Positions 1 to 7,401 of a stretch of 32,964 nt of DNA are shown piece by piece. The notes beneath the pieces were generated by a model. That model searched no databases. It was not told where the DNA came from and saw only the letters and a list, made by a program, of their open reading frames with translations. How positions within the stretch are numbered: position 1 is the first letter of the stretch; each line of letters opens with the position of its first letter. The position numbers and the translations under genes were made by a program. The stretch comes from Oscillospiraceae bacterium (GTDB taxonomy: Bacteria; Bacillota; Clostridia; Oscillospirales; Acutalibacteraceae). The stretch is from positions 1-32,964 of the forward strand of contig SVOV01000029.1 in NCBI GenBank assembly GCA_015066205.1, written 5' to 3'.

Positions 1-660
1 GTGATTCTCCATGCCGATTTGCAGAATCCTCCCGAGCTTATCCCCGAATTTATAAAGAAATGGGAAGAGGGCTATCAGGTGGTGCTCGGCGTAAAGAAAA
101 AAAGCCGTGAAAACAGATTTATGTATTTTATGCGCTCGGTCTTCTATTTTTTGATGATTTATGTTTTCGGCATAAAAATCAAAGCTCACGCCACCGAATT
201 TGAGCTGTTTGATAAAAGCTTTATTGATATTCTGCGCTGTATTTCTGTGCCTCAGCCGTTTTTAAGGGGGATAATTTCCGAATATGCTTCGTCTTGTTCC
301 GAGGTTTATTATATTCAGGATATAAGAAAAGCGGGGAAATCAAAATTCAATCTCAATAAATATTATGATTTTGCGATGACAGGAATCACTCAGTATTCCG
401 TGAATATCCCCAGAAGAGTTATTATTGCGGGAGTTGTCGGAATGCTTATCTCTCTTATCGAAATTTTCTTCTTTTTTATCCCCGATGCGGCAGGGCTTCC
501 TTTTTCAGAAATGAGCGGAGGACTGCTTATAAGAATTCTGATTATTCTGGTTCTCGGACTTTTTATTTTCCTCTCATTAATTCTTGAATTTATAATAGCT
601 CTTATGAAGAATTCAGGAGAGAAACCCCTTGTTACCGAAGAAAAAAGAATCAATTATTAA
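1..660 (+). CDS. GtrB/DPM-type family 2 glycosyltransferase, C-terminal part (5' partial)
   Basis: This is the C-terminal two thirds of a membrane-bound glycosyltransferase that moves a sugar from a nucleotide donor to a polyprenyl phosphate carrier. The segment H-A-D-L-Q-N-P-P-E-L at residues 4-13 matches the family block usually written DADLQDPPE. It is followed by the typical LRG segment (about 88-90), AGKSKFNL (about 112-119), and two C-terminal hydrophobic helices (about 138-162 and 175-205). Family members are about 310 residues, so roughly 95 N-terminal residues lie before the window and the GTG at base 1 is not the true start. The first Asp of the DAD motif is His here. The stop is 10 bases before the next gene, which suggests an operon. 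Acceptor and donor cannot be told from this fragment. Confidence 0.85.
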   Translation: MILHADLQNPPELIPEFIKKWEEGYQVVLGVKKKSRENRFMYFMRSVFYFLMIYVFGIKIKAHATEFELFDKSFIDILRCISVPQPFLRGIISEYASSCSEVYYIQDIRKAGKSKFNLNKYYDFAMTGITQYSVNIPRRVIIAGVVGMLISLIEIFFFFIPDAAGLPFSEMSGGLLIRILIILVLGLFIFLSLILEFIIALMKNSGEKPLVTEEKRINY

Positions 661-670
661 GGAAATAATT

Positions 671-1927
671 ATGATTAACAAAATAAAGAAAAAGTTGTTT
701 GACCATAAGACAGCAATATTTATTTTCATTTTTTTCGCCGTATATAATATATTAATTGTAGAAAAAGCAGAAATTCCTGCAATTGATGAAATTACTTATA
801 CATATCACATAGTTGACTATACCATAGGCTTCTGCACAAAGCTTCTGCCCGGTGCAATATATAATTTCCTTTTTCCGACGACAGATGCTGTTGTTGTAAA
901 TATTTATTTCTTTGTACTGTATCATATTTTTCTTGTTGCGGTTTCTCTGTTATTGGAGAAGCTTCTGAAAGATACGCCCGAAAACAGCAGAATGTTTGTC
1001 CTTATTCTTATTATGTTTTTTATTACGGGGCCGTCAACCTTCTCGGGCCATATATACAGATTCGGTATGCTTGATACCTACTGGCTGTTTTTTACGGTTC
1101 TCTTTGTTGTGTTTCTAAAGAATAAGTACCTGAAATGGGCAGTTCCTGTTTTCTTTGTTCTTGCTCTTCTGATTCATGTATCGGCTCTTGTGTCTTTTAT
1201 TCCGTTTTTTGCTCTTCTTGTTCTTCTCGAAGCCTCGAAGAAAGAAAAAGCCGATAAGGGTACTATGGCAATATTTGCAGTTTCGGTTGTTGTTGCTCTC
1301 GGTGCAGGCTTATATTTTGTTGTGAATGAATCTGATAATATAGTACTCAGCCGTGATGCGTTTTTGAAGCTTTTAGAGGAAAGAAATATTTCCGAATGGG
1401 AATCATACAAAACTTATTACGATTATTCTATATACAGAACCTCATATCTTGACGAGGAAACAAATATGGGTGCGGGATTTTCTGACAACGGAGGACTGCT
1501 CGCCCTTCTGTCGCCTCTTATTATTCAGATAAAGGAAACCTTTGCAGCGTACAGCTCTATGGATTCTTATTTTGAGGATTCTTTCAGAAGTGTGGCTCTT
1601 TCTTTACCGGTTATAATATTCCTTTATATGTATGCCGTATCTTCATTAAAGGAAAGCAGAAACAATCCTGTAAGGTGGTTTACATGGCTTTGTACACTGT
1701 TTCTTCTGCCCCTTGTTTTTATATCGGGTATCCTCTGCTCTCCCGATATCACAAGATGGTTTTCACATTCCGTGATTACTCTTTTTATTGTTGTGCTTTA
1801 TGATATTTATTCCACGGGCGCTGAGAAGCTTCAGAAATACTTACATTGGGTAAGGCTTCAGAACATTCCCGTTCTTACGGTATATTTCTTATTATATATG
1901 TCTTATACCGTTGATCCGTATTGTTAA
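671..1927 (+). CDS. Multi-pass membrane protein of unknown function
   Basis: This 418-residue protein has about nine or ten hydrophobic segments (the first at about residues 14-32) and a soluble stretch near residues 215-280 rich in Tyr and acidic residues. I chose ATG 671 over the upstream in-frame ATG at 629, because the latter lies inside the preceding gene and 671 has an AAGGAAA ribosome binding site. The pattern of many helices with an IHVSAL-type segment recalls membrane polysaccharide proteins such as EpsG/Wzy-like polymerases, but I see no diagnostic motif and do not assign one. Its place directly after a polyprenyl-phosphate glycosyltransferase suggests a role in surface-glycan assembly or modification. 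Confidence 0.8.
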   Translation: MINKIKKKLFDHKTAIFIFIFFAVYNILIVEKAEIPAIDEITYTYHIVDYTIGFCTKLLPGAIYNFLFPTTDAVVVNIYFFVLYHIFLVAVSLLLEKLLKDTPENSRMFVLILIMFFITGPSTFSGHIYRFGMLDTYWLFFTVLFVVFLKNKYLKWAVPVFFVLALLIHVSALVSFIPFFALLVLLEASKKEKADKGTMAIFAVSVVVALGAGLYFVVNESDNIVLSRDAFLKLLEERNISEWESYKTYYDYSIYRTSYLDEETNMGAGFSDNGGLLALLSPLIIQIKETFAAYSSMDSYFEDSFRSVALSLPVIIFLYMYAVSSLKESRNNPVRWFTWLCTLFLLPLVFISGILCSPDITRWFSHSVITLFIVVLYDIYSTGAEKLQKYLHWVRLQNIPVLTVYFLLYMSYTVDPYC

Positions 1928-1940
1928 AAGGGTGACTGAA

Positions 1941-2717
1941 ATGAAAAAAACTAACATTTCCGATAAAAATAAAAAAGCGAAGGCTTCTGCAAAGTCTGAA
2001 AATATTCAGGTTTTTGACAAGCTCGGCTTTATTGCTTTGTTTTTTTTAAATCTGTTCTGGCTTCTTCCGGGCTTTGCAAGAATTTTTTACCGTTACAAAG
2101 AGACCTCTTTCCATGCCTCTCTTATGGTCGGCTTGGCTGTAATTGCTGTTGCTGTTTTGTTCCGGTTTCTTAAAAAAGATATTCTGAAAATTCTGTCGGT
2201 GTTTGTTCTGCTTGTGCCGATAGCCTTGGTCGGAGGCGTTAATCTGATGCTCTCCGTGTTTCCGTTTTTTTCAGCATGGTGTATCTATAGAATAGAAATA
2301 TGCTCTGCCCGTAATATTGAAAATACAAGAACGCTTCTTGTTATATTGACACCTCTTGTTGCAATAGCGGCGGTGATTCTGAATTTCAATACCTTTTTTA
2401 GTGAAGCATTCCTGATTTCTAAAAGCTTTATTGTGCTTCTGCAGCTGTTTGCCGTTTTTTTTATTATGCGTATGACGGTAAAAAAAAGCGGAATAAAGGG
2501 TCTTATTGCAGTAAAATACCACAGTGTTCTTCATATGGCACTCTACGGTGTTATTTCTGCCGCATCAGCTTTTTTATCAGTTCATAATTACAGCTTTCTG
2601 TTCTTCCCGTGGTTTTTCTTTTTGACATATATGATATATGTCAGGGATCCTTTGATTACATTCCTTTTTGCAAAGCTTTACAACGGTATCAGACGGGGTG
2701 CTGAAATAAAAGCTTGA
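1941..2717 (+). CDS. Multi-pass membrane protein of unknown function
   Basis: This 258-residue protein has a Lys-rich, Ser-containing cytoplasmic N-terminus (about 25 residues) followed by about eight hydrophobic helices and very short loops. The start at ATG 1941 is supported by AAAAGGG about 8 bases upstream; the open frame extends back to 1911 but that part overlaps the previous gene. The gene follows the previous one with only 13 bases between, so the two are probably co-transcribed with the glycosyltransferase. No family motif was recognised. A flippase-like or glycan-modifying role is conceivable from context only. Its stop codon overlaps the -35 box of the next promoter. Confidence 0.75.
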   Translation: MKKTNISDKNKKAKASAKSENIQVFDKLGFIALFFLNLFWLLPGFARIFYRYKETSFHASLMVGLAVIAVAVLFRFLKKDILKILSVFVLLVPIALVGGVNLMLSVFPFFSAWCIYRIEICSARNIENTRTLLVILTPLVAIAAVILNFNTFFSEAFLISKSFIVLLQLFAVFFIMRMTVKKSGIKGLIAVKYHSVLHMALYGVISAASAFLSVHNYSFLFFPWFFFLTYMIYVRDPLITFLFAKLYNGIRRGAEIKA

Positions 2718-2767
2718 CAAGAAAATAATACTATGTTATTCTATGCATAGAAACTCTATGCATAGAA
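2714..2767 (+). promoter_or_regulatory. Promoter and tandem palindromic operator of the PadR gene
   Basis: TTGACA at 2714-2719, a 17-base spacer and TATTCT at 2737-2742 form a sigma-A type promoter. Two copies of TCTATGCATAGAA lie at 2740-2752 and 2755-2767, 15 bases apart; each holds a perfect 12-bp palindrome. The first overlaps the -10 box and the second the likely transcription start, the expected place for a repressor. PadR-family proteins commonly bind near their own promoter, so autoregulation is the natural inference. Confidence 0.75.
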
Positions 2768-2791
2768 TTTCGTTTTTAAAGGAGGGATAAA

Positions 2792-3136
2792 ATGAATATC
2801 AGAAAAGAGCTTACAAAGGGCAGCAGTGCCATGCTTGTTTTGTCTGTGCTTGAAAAGGAAGAGCTTTACGGGTATATGATAATCAAGCGTATTTCCGAAA
2901 GAAGCGAAAATGCCTTCAATTTCAAGGAGGGGACTCTTTATCCCATTCTTCACAATTTTGAAAAGGAAGGCTTCGTCAGATCTTATTCGGTTGAAGCCGA
3001 AGGAAGAGTGAGAAAATACTATAAGATAACCGAAAAGGGACTTAAAACTCTGAATGAAGCCAAGGAGGAGTGGAGCTCCTATACCTCGGCGGTAAGTAAG
3101 GTCATAGGAGTTAAAACCTCTGCTCTTTCAGTCTGA
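2792..3136 (+). CDS. PadR family transcriptional regulator
   Basis: This is a 114-residue winged-helix DNA-binding protein of the short PadR type (PadR-s2), probably an autoregulating repressor acting as a dimer. The N-terminus (KGSSAMLVLSVLEKEELYGY) and the later segment FKEGTLYPILHNFEKEGFV with RKYYKITEKG are the family hallmarks: helix-turn-helix, recognition helix, and the tyrosine-rich beta wing. A strong AAAGGAGGG ribosome binding site precedes ATG 2792. A promoter with two palindromes sits just upstream. The next gene, starting 13 bases after the stop, encodes a membrane protein with a permease-prefix-like N-terminus, the usual partner of such PadR genes in Clostridia. Ligand or signal is unknown. 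Confidence 0.92.
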   Translation: MNIRKELTKGSSAMLVLSVLEKEELYGYMIIKRISERSENAFNFKEGTLYPILHNFEKEGFVRSYSVEAEGRVRKYYKITEKGLKTLNEAKEEWSSYTSAVSKVIGVKTSALSV

Positions 3137-3149
3137 GGGAGGTGCTTTT

Positions 3150-3680
3150 ATGGATAGAATAACAGAATTTGTTGATTCTTTCATTCCCAAAACGCTTCCG
3201 AAAAAAAGGCAGAAGGCATTAAAGGATGAGCTTTACTGCCATCTTTTAGATAAAGCCGACTATTACAGGGAGCTTGGCTTTGAGAAGAAAATCAGCTTCG
3301 ATAAGGCTGTTGAGGATTTCGGCACGGATACCGATATGAAAAACTATATCCTCGGCGAATTTGAAGAGCTTTATAAAGAGAGAACTATCTGGGGAATTCT
3401 TGCTGCTTTTTTTATCTGGGCACTTAATATTCTGTGCTATCCTCTCGATTTGTGGTCATACTCGGCAGATTTTAACCGCGATCCGGACCCTCTCGGGGCA
3501 TTTATGAGCTTTCTTATGATTTTCTCGGTGTTGGGACTTGTTGTTTTTGCCCGAGTTAAAAAATACAGAAAGATGCTTTTCTTCATAGGTCTTTCAAACA
3601 CCACCATTACTGTAGGCTTTCTGTGGTGCTTGTATCCGCAGATGGCGGCGTATTCAATGTGGTATAATATATCTCATTGA
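3150..3680 (+). CDS. Permease-prefix-like membrane protein, N-terminal part (frameshifted)
   Basis: Residues 1-75 resemble the soluble helical domain found at the start of DUF1700/permease-prefix proteins that accompany PadR regulators: a KDELYCHLLDKADYYRELG helix and a KAVEDFG helix. Hydrophobic helices follow at about 80-100 and 115-165. The frame stops at TGA 3678-3680 in the middle of what looks like a membrane region. The +1 frame is open from 3616 and continues with loop and helix sequence into the next entry. I read the two pieces as one gene broken by one extra base. The start at ATG 3150 has GGGAGGTG upstream. Confidence 0.75.
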   Translation: MDRITEFVDSFIPKTLPKKRQKALKDELYCHLLDKADYYRELGFEKKISFDKAVEDFGTDTDMKNYILGEFEELYKERTIWGILAAFFIWALNILCYPLDLWSYSADFNRDPDPLGAFMSFLMIFSVLGLVVFARVKKYRKMLFFIGLSNTTITVGFLWCLYPQMAAYSMWYNISH

Positions 3681-3726
3681 CCGCTTTACACCCTTTATAA
3701 GCTACGATACTATAGCGTCGGTTATA

Positions 3727-4650
3727 ATGCTTTGGATCATATGGGTCGGTATACCTGCTATGCTTTCTCTCTATCCTCTTATAGCATCACTTTTATTAAA
3801 GCTCGGACGGCTGCCGGATGTGAAGAATCCGAGGAAAAAGTGCATTATAACTGCCGTCGTATGCTTTACGGTTATGTTTACCACCTGTATGCTGCAGAAG
3901 ACAGGCTTCGAATATTCTGACGAATACCCCGTTTTCTTTTCTCCCTATAACATTTATATTTCGGAAGAAACCGAGGATATCTATAACAGAATAACTATCG
4001 GCTGTACCGTGGAGGAAGCGGAAGCGATAATGGATGAATATGCCATTCAGTCCGTTGAAAAATACAGAGGCTTTCTTGATAAATTAGGTAAAAAACAGCT
4101 TGATAAAAAGCTTCGGGAAATGGATTTCGACGAAAAATATAAGGTATATTTCCCGCCATATTCCTATATAAAGGGTGAGGGCTTTGTGGGAATCACCGAG
4201 GAAAACGGAATAGTCACGGGTGTTGCTGTCGGAAATATTGACGATTCTATGTTTAACGAAAAGGCCCGCACCTTCGGATATACTGATACAGGCACCTGGA
4301 AGGGGTGGGATAATATGGGAGAGGCTCTCATTTATCTCGGAACGCTTAAAGGCGGTGACAGGGAAGAGGATATACTCGTGAATTTCGGGGATGATTTCGG
4401 TCTTCTCGGCGAGGATACGGGAATGATATATTCAAAAAGAAAGCACCTCGAAAACGGCAGTCTTAAAACCTGTTACAGGGTGTATTTCTACGGAATCACA
4501 GACCCCGAAAAGAAGCTCGATTATGAAAGATTCAGCCCCTATTATGCCGAGCTCTTCTTTTCTGACGGAGCGTTGGAAAAGGGCTCTCTTTATACAAGAG
4601 AATATGATGAGGACGGAATCGTACCGAAAAAGGTTATGACCATAGGCTAA
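3727..4650 (+). CDS. C-terminal part of the frameshifted membrane protein
   Basis: This frame encodes two hydrophobic helices (about residues 1-25 and 38-56) and a soluble domain of about 245 residues, probably outside the cell, rich in acidic residues and Tyr/Phe. ATG 3727 has no ribosome binding site and lies inside a hydrophobic stretch, so it is unlikely to be a true start. The same frame is open upstream to 3616 and reads Y-L-I-D-R-F-T-P-F-I-S-Y-D, which joins naturally to the preceding fragment. No family was recognised for the soluble domain. A signal-sensing or transport-accessory role next to PadR is an inference. It may be a pseudogene or a sequencing or assembly error. Confidence 0.65.
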   Translation: MLWIIWVGIPAMLSLYPLIASLLLKLGRLPDVKNPRKKCIITAVVCFTVMFTTCMLQKTGFEYSDEYPVFFSPYNIYISEETEDIYNRITIGCTVEEAEAIMDEYAIQSVEKYRGFLDKLGKKQLDKKLREMDFDEKYKVYFPPYSYIKGEGFVGITEENGIVTGVAVGNIDDSMFNEKARTFGYTDTGTWKGWDNMGEALIYLGTLKGGDREEDILVNFGDDFGLLGEDTGMIYSKRKHLENGSLKTCYRVYFYGITDPEKKLDYERFSPYYAELFFSDGALEKGSLYTREYDEDGIVPKKVMTIG

Positions 4651-4659
4651 AGGGCTCGG

Positions 4660-4688
4660 TTGACAGATAAATGCATTTGCGGTATTAT
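4660..4688 (+). promoter_or_regulatory. Sigma-A promoter of the WbsX-like gene
   Basis: TTGACA at 4660-4665 and TATTAT at 4683-4688 are separated by 17 bases. The box pair begins 10 bases after the preceding stop codon and lies 45 bases before the start codon, so the WbsX-like gene is probably transcribed on its own. Confidence 0.75.
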
Positions 4689-4733
4689 GAAAATGACCTC
4701 GGAAAACTGAAATTTTATAGGAGATGGATAGCT

Positions 4734-5867
4734 ATGAAAAACTATGATATTGCCGCATTTATCTGGCCGTCTTATACGGGCGACGAGCCCCGAACAAGAA
4801 TATTCTGGCCCGAGGGCTACGGAGAATGGCAGACCGTAAAGGCTATGACCGATAAGGGCTATAAGGGCTGCCGCTGGCCGAGAAAGCCTCTGTGGGGCTA
4901 TGTGAACGAAGCCGACAGCCGTGTTATGGAAATGCAGATAGACTGTGCCAAGTCCTACGGAGTAAATGTTTTCATTTATGACTGGTACTGGTTCGATAAC
5001 CGCCCGTTTCTTGAAAACTGTCTTAATGACGGCTTTCTTAAGGCAAAAAACAATAAGGATATGAAATTCTTCCTTATGTGGGCAAACCACGATGCCACCC
5101 ATTTGTGGGATAAGAGAAATTCCGACAGTGACCTTTCCACCGTTATATGGAAAGGGGCAGTAACGCCCGAAATCTTCTCTGATATCTGCGACAGAACCAT
5201 TGAAAAATATTTCTCCCGAGAAAACTACTATATGATAGACGGCTGTCCCGTATATATGATATTTGACCTCGATAATTTTATCCGCTCCTTCGGTACAACC
5301 GAAAAATGCAAAGAGGGTATTGAGCTTTTCCGTAAGAAAACGGCAGAAGCGGGCTTCAGAGGTCTTCATTTTCAGGTCGTCCATTGGGGAGAGAGAATAT
5401 ATAATTGGCTTCCCGATGAGGATATAAACAAGGGCATTGACGCCTACAGGCTTTATGATTTTCTCGGAATCGACTCTGTTACCAATTACAACTGGGGCGG
5501 AAATGTCAATTTCGACGGGGACTATGTGGAGCTTACAGAAAAATATATAGCTACCCTCGAAAAGGCTTCGGAAAGGCTTTCTGTTCCCTATTATCCCAAC
5601 ATTTCCGTCGGCTGGGATAATAATGTGAGATTTTATAATTTTATTCCGGGCGTTGTGGAAAACAATACCCCCGAAAATTTCCGCCGTGCCTGTGAAAGAG
5701 TAAAGGAATTTTCCGATAAGTCGCTTTCAGACGGCAAAATGAGAGCTCCTCTTATAACAGTCAACAGCTGGAACGAATGGACGGAGACCTCGTATCTTCA
5801 GCCCGACGACCTCTACGGCTACGGCTATCTTGAGGCAATACGGGAAGTTTTTACAGAAGACAAATAA
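4734..5867 (+). CDS. WbsX / glycoside hydrolase 99-like protein
   Basis: This 377-residue soluble protein without a signal peptide matches the WbsX-type (GH99-like) TIM-barrel family, known from polysaccharide loci. Recognisable parts are the start AAFIWPSYTG, the block FIYDWYWFDNRPFLE (about residues 80-94), FFLMWANHDATHLW (about 107-120), the middle LHFQVVHWGE, and the C-terminal NSWNEWTE (about 343-350) that is a hallmark of the family. ATG 4734 was chosen because TAGGAGAT lies upstream; the frame is open from 4671 without a good site. It has its own promoter and a terminator at 5881-5920. The activity (mannan-type endo-hydrolase or a step in glycan synthesis) is not determined by the sequence. 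Confidence 0.85.
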   Translation: MKNYDIAAFIWPSYTGDEPRTRIFWPEGYGEWQTVKAMTDKGYKGCRWPRKPLWGYVNEADSRVMEMQIDCAKSYGVNVFIYDWYWFDNRPFLENCLNDGFLKAKNNKDMKFFLMWANHDATHLWDKRNSDSDLSTVIWKGAVTPEIFSDICDRTIEKYFSRENYYMIDGCPVYMIFDLDNFIRSFGTTEKCKEGIELFRKKTAEAGFRGLHFQVVHWGERIYNWLPDEDINKGIDAYRLYDFLGIDSVTNYNWGGNVNFDGDYVELTEKYIATLEKASERLSVPYYPNISVGWDNNVRFYNFIPGVVENNTPENFRRACERVKEFSDKSLSDGKMRAPLITVNSWNEWTETSYLQPDDLYGYGYLEAIREVFTEDK

Positions 5868-5880
5868 ATCACTTGATTTC

Positions 5881-5925
5881 AAGGCACAAGGCTACCTTAA
5901 AAAGGGGAGCTTTGTGCCTTAATTT
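5881..5925 (+). terminator. Rho-independent terminator after the WbsX-like gene
   Basis: AAGGCACAAGGCT (5881-5893) pairs with AGCTTTGTGCCTT (5908-5920), with one mismatch, around a 14-base loop, followed by a short AATTT run. It begins 13 bases after the stop codon. The tail is weak in T, so efficiency is uncertain. Confidence 0.65.
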
Positions 5926-5926
5926 C

Positions 5927-5955
5927 TTGACTTGAAACATCAGCTGACATATAAT
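5927..5955 (+). promoter_or_regulatory. Promoter of the six-gene sugar-phosphate operon
   Basis: TTGACT at 5927-5932 and a perfect TATAAT at 5950-5955 lie 17 bases apart, 20 bases before the HAD start codon. No operator-like palindrome was noticed. The operon from 5976 to 10714 has no other promoter that I could see and closes with the terminator at 10726-10749. Confidence 0.8.
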
Positions 5956-5975
5956 TAGTTAAAGGCGGTGTTTTT

Positions 5976-6731
5976 ATGAGCTATGATAAAAAGCCTGAAA
6001 TGATTCTTTTTGATGTGGGCGGGACGCTTTTTGATGACGGGAAATGTATTCCCCGCGACGGACTTTCTGCGCTTCTCGGATATGCCGATAACCCTGAATT
6101 GACAGATGCTGATGCTTTAGCCGCTCTCTGGGATGAATATATGGATGAGGTGGATGTGGGGCTTCGGTCAAAAAACGGACATCAGCTTGATATCCCGCTG
6201 TCGGCAATTTTAAGATACATAACAATGAAAGCGGGGCTTCATTTTTCTATACCTATGCCTCGGCAGGAGGAGATCTTTGACCGCTTCAATTCAACAAGAA
6301 AAATTACACCGGGACTTACTGCTCTTCTTGAAACTCTCGGAAAAACAGGGATAAGAACAGCGGTTATCAGTAATAACGGAATGAGCGGGGAGAGTCTTTC
6401 TCTTGCGGTAAAAGAATGGCTTCCGTCTTCGGATTTTGAATTCTGTCTGACATCCGCCGATATTCTTCTTGCAAAACCCGACAGTTCCCTCTTTCAGGCG
6501 GCGGCTGCCTTTTCGGGGCTTGAAACAAAGGACTGCTGGTATTGCGGTGACAAAATAATTCCCGATGTGTACGGTGCAGTGAATTCGGGGATGACACCTG
6601 TTTTATTAGATCCGAAAGGGGAGCTTTCGTGTGAATACCGCAGTGACGGCAGTGTCAGATATATGACCGTAAAAAGCTGGTATGTGCTTGATGAATATAT
6701 AAAGAATAATTTCGGAAAGGGAAAAGAATGA
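5976..6731 (+). CDS. HAD superfamily hydrolase
   Basis: This 251-residue cytoplasmic protein is a HAD-fold enzyme, probably acting on a small phosphorylated metabolite. Motif I is FDVGGTLF with the likely nucleophile Asp13; motif II is ISNN (Ser132); motif III is Lys167 in AKPDSSLF; motif IV is CGDKIIPD with Asp192 and Asp197. A helical cap of about 90 residues sits between motifs I and II. The residue two after the nucleophile, usually the acid/base Asp in phosphatases, is Gly15. The start ATG 5976 follows AAAGGCGG. The gene overlaps the next by four bases (ATGA), so translation is coupled. In this operon it could be a sugar-phosphate phosphatase or a damage-control enzyme. Confidence 0.88.
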   Translation: MSYDKKPEMILFDVGGTLFDDGKCIPRDGLSALLGYADNPELTDADALAALWDEYMDEVDVGLRSKNGHQLDIPLSAILRYITMKAGLHFSIPMPRQEEIFDRFNSTRKITPGLTALLETLGKTGIRTAVISNNGMSGESLSLAVKEWLPSSDFEFCLTSADILLAKPDSSLFQAAAAFSGLETKDCWYCGDKIIPDVYGAVNSGMTPVLLDPKGELSCEYRSDGSVRYMTVKSWYVLDEYIKNNFGKGKE

Positions 6732-7390
6732 AAAAGTATTTATCTGCATCCGTTATGTGCGCGGATCTTCTCAATATGGAAAAGGGGATAAGAGAGCTTG
6801 AAAGGGCGGGTATCGATTATCTTCATATAGATATTATGGACGGTGCTTTCGTGCCGAATATTACGCTTGGTTTTGATTTTATAAATCAGGTGAAGAGAAT
6901 TACCGATATTCCTCTTGATGTTCATATGATGGTGAATGAGCCCTCGAAATTCATTGACAGTATGGCGCTTTCCGAAAATGACATACTCTGTGTGCATTAT
7001 GAAAGTGAGCTTCATATAATGCGGACTCTCGAAAAAATCAAAGCAAAGGGCATAAAGGCAGGCCTTGCCGTAAATCCCGCAACACCGACAGAGTGCCTGA
7101 AATACCCGTCGGAGCTTATTGATATGGCTCTTGTTATGACCGTAAATCCGGGCTTTTCGGGTCAAAGAATAATTCCCTTTGCCGAAAGAAAGGTCAGAGA
7201 AACGAGAGAGCTTTTAGACTCACTCGGAAAAGGGGATATCCTTATTGAGGTTGACGGAAATATCAGTCCCGAAAACGGAATGAAGCTGTCAAAGCAGGGC
7301 GCGGATATTTTCGTTCTCGGAACAAGTGCTCTGTTTCTTAAGGACTGCGATATAAAGGATGCCGCAGAAAAATTCAGACAGGTGCTTTAA
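6728..7390 (+). CDS. rpe: Ribulose-phosphate 3-epimerase family protein
   Basis: This 220-residue TIM-barrel enzyme interconverts a ketose phosphate at C3: ribulose 5-phosphate and xylulose 5-phosphate, or in close relatives allulose 6-phosphate and fructose 6-phosphate. The metal ligands of the family are present: His33 and Asp35 in HIDIMDG, His66 in DVHMMV, and Asp176 in EVDGNI, with Asp35 and Asp176 as catalytic acid/base. The phosphate loop VNPGFSGQ is at 139-146 and the later GTSALF at 198-203. The length is normal. It overlaps the HAD gene by four bases and is followed 11 bases later by a ribokinase-like kinase. Whether it is the housekeeping Rpe or an AlsE-like isofunction is not settled. 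Confidence 0.9.
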   Translation: MKKYLSASVMCADLLNMEKGIRELERAGIDYLHIDIMDGAFVPNITLGFDFINQVKRITDIPLDVHMMVNEPSKFIDSMALSENDILCVHYESELHIMRTLEKIKAKGIKAGLAVNPATPTECLKYPSELIDMALVMTVNPGFSGQRIIPFAERKVRETRELLDSLGKGDILIEVDGNISPENGMKLSKQGADIFVLGTSALFLKDCDIKDAAEKFRQVL

Positions 7391-7401
7391 GGGAGAAATA
7401 T

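Noticed and set aside
3672-3684. Programmed +1 frameshift at CAT TGA C, as in prfB
   Set aside because: The TGA-C context is suggestive, but there is no internal Shine-Dalgarno sequence just upstream and the codon before is not the CTT slippery codon, so a mutation or error is simpler.
3678-3920. TGA read through, or as selenocysteine
   Set aside because: The same frame after TGA gives a peptide without membrane character that stops at 3920, and no selenocysteine stem-loop is seen.
4647-5384. Minus-strand 245-residue open frame antisense to the WbsX-like gene
   Set aside because: It is opposite a family-supported gene with a good promoter and ribosome binding site; the antisense frame has no recognisable motif.
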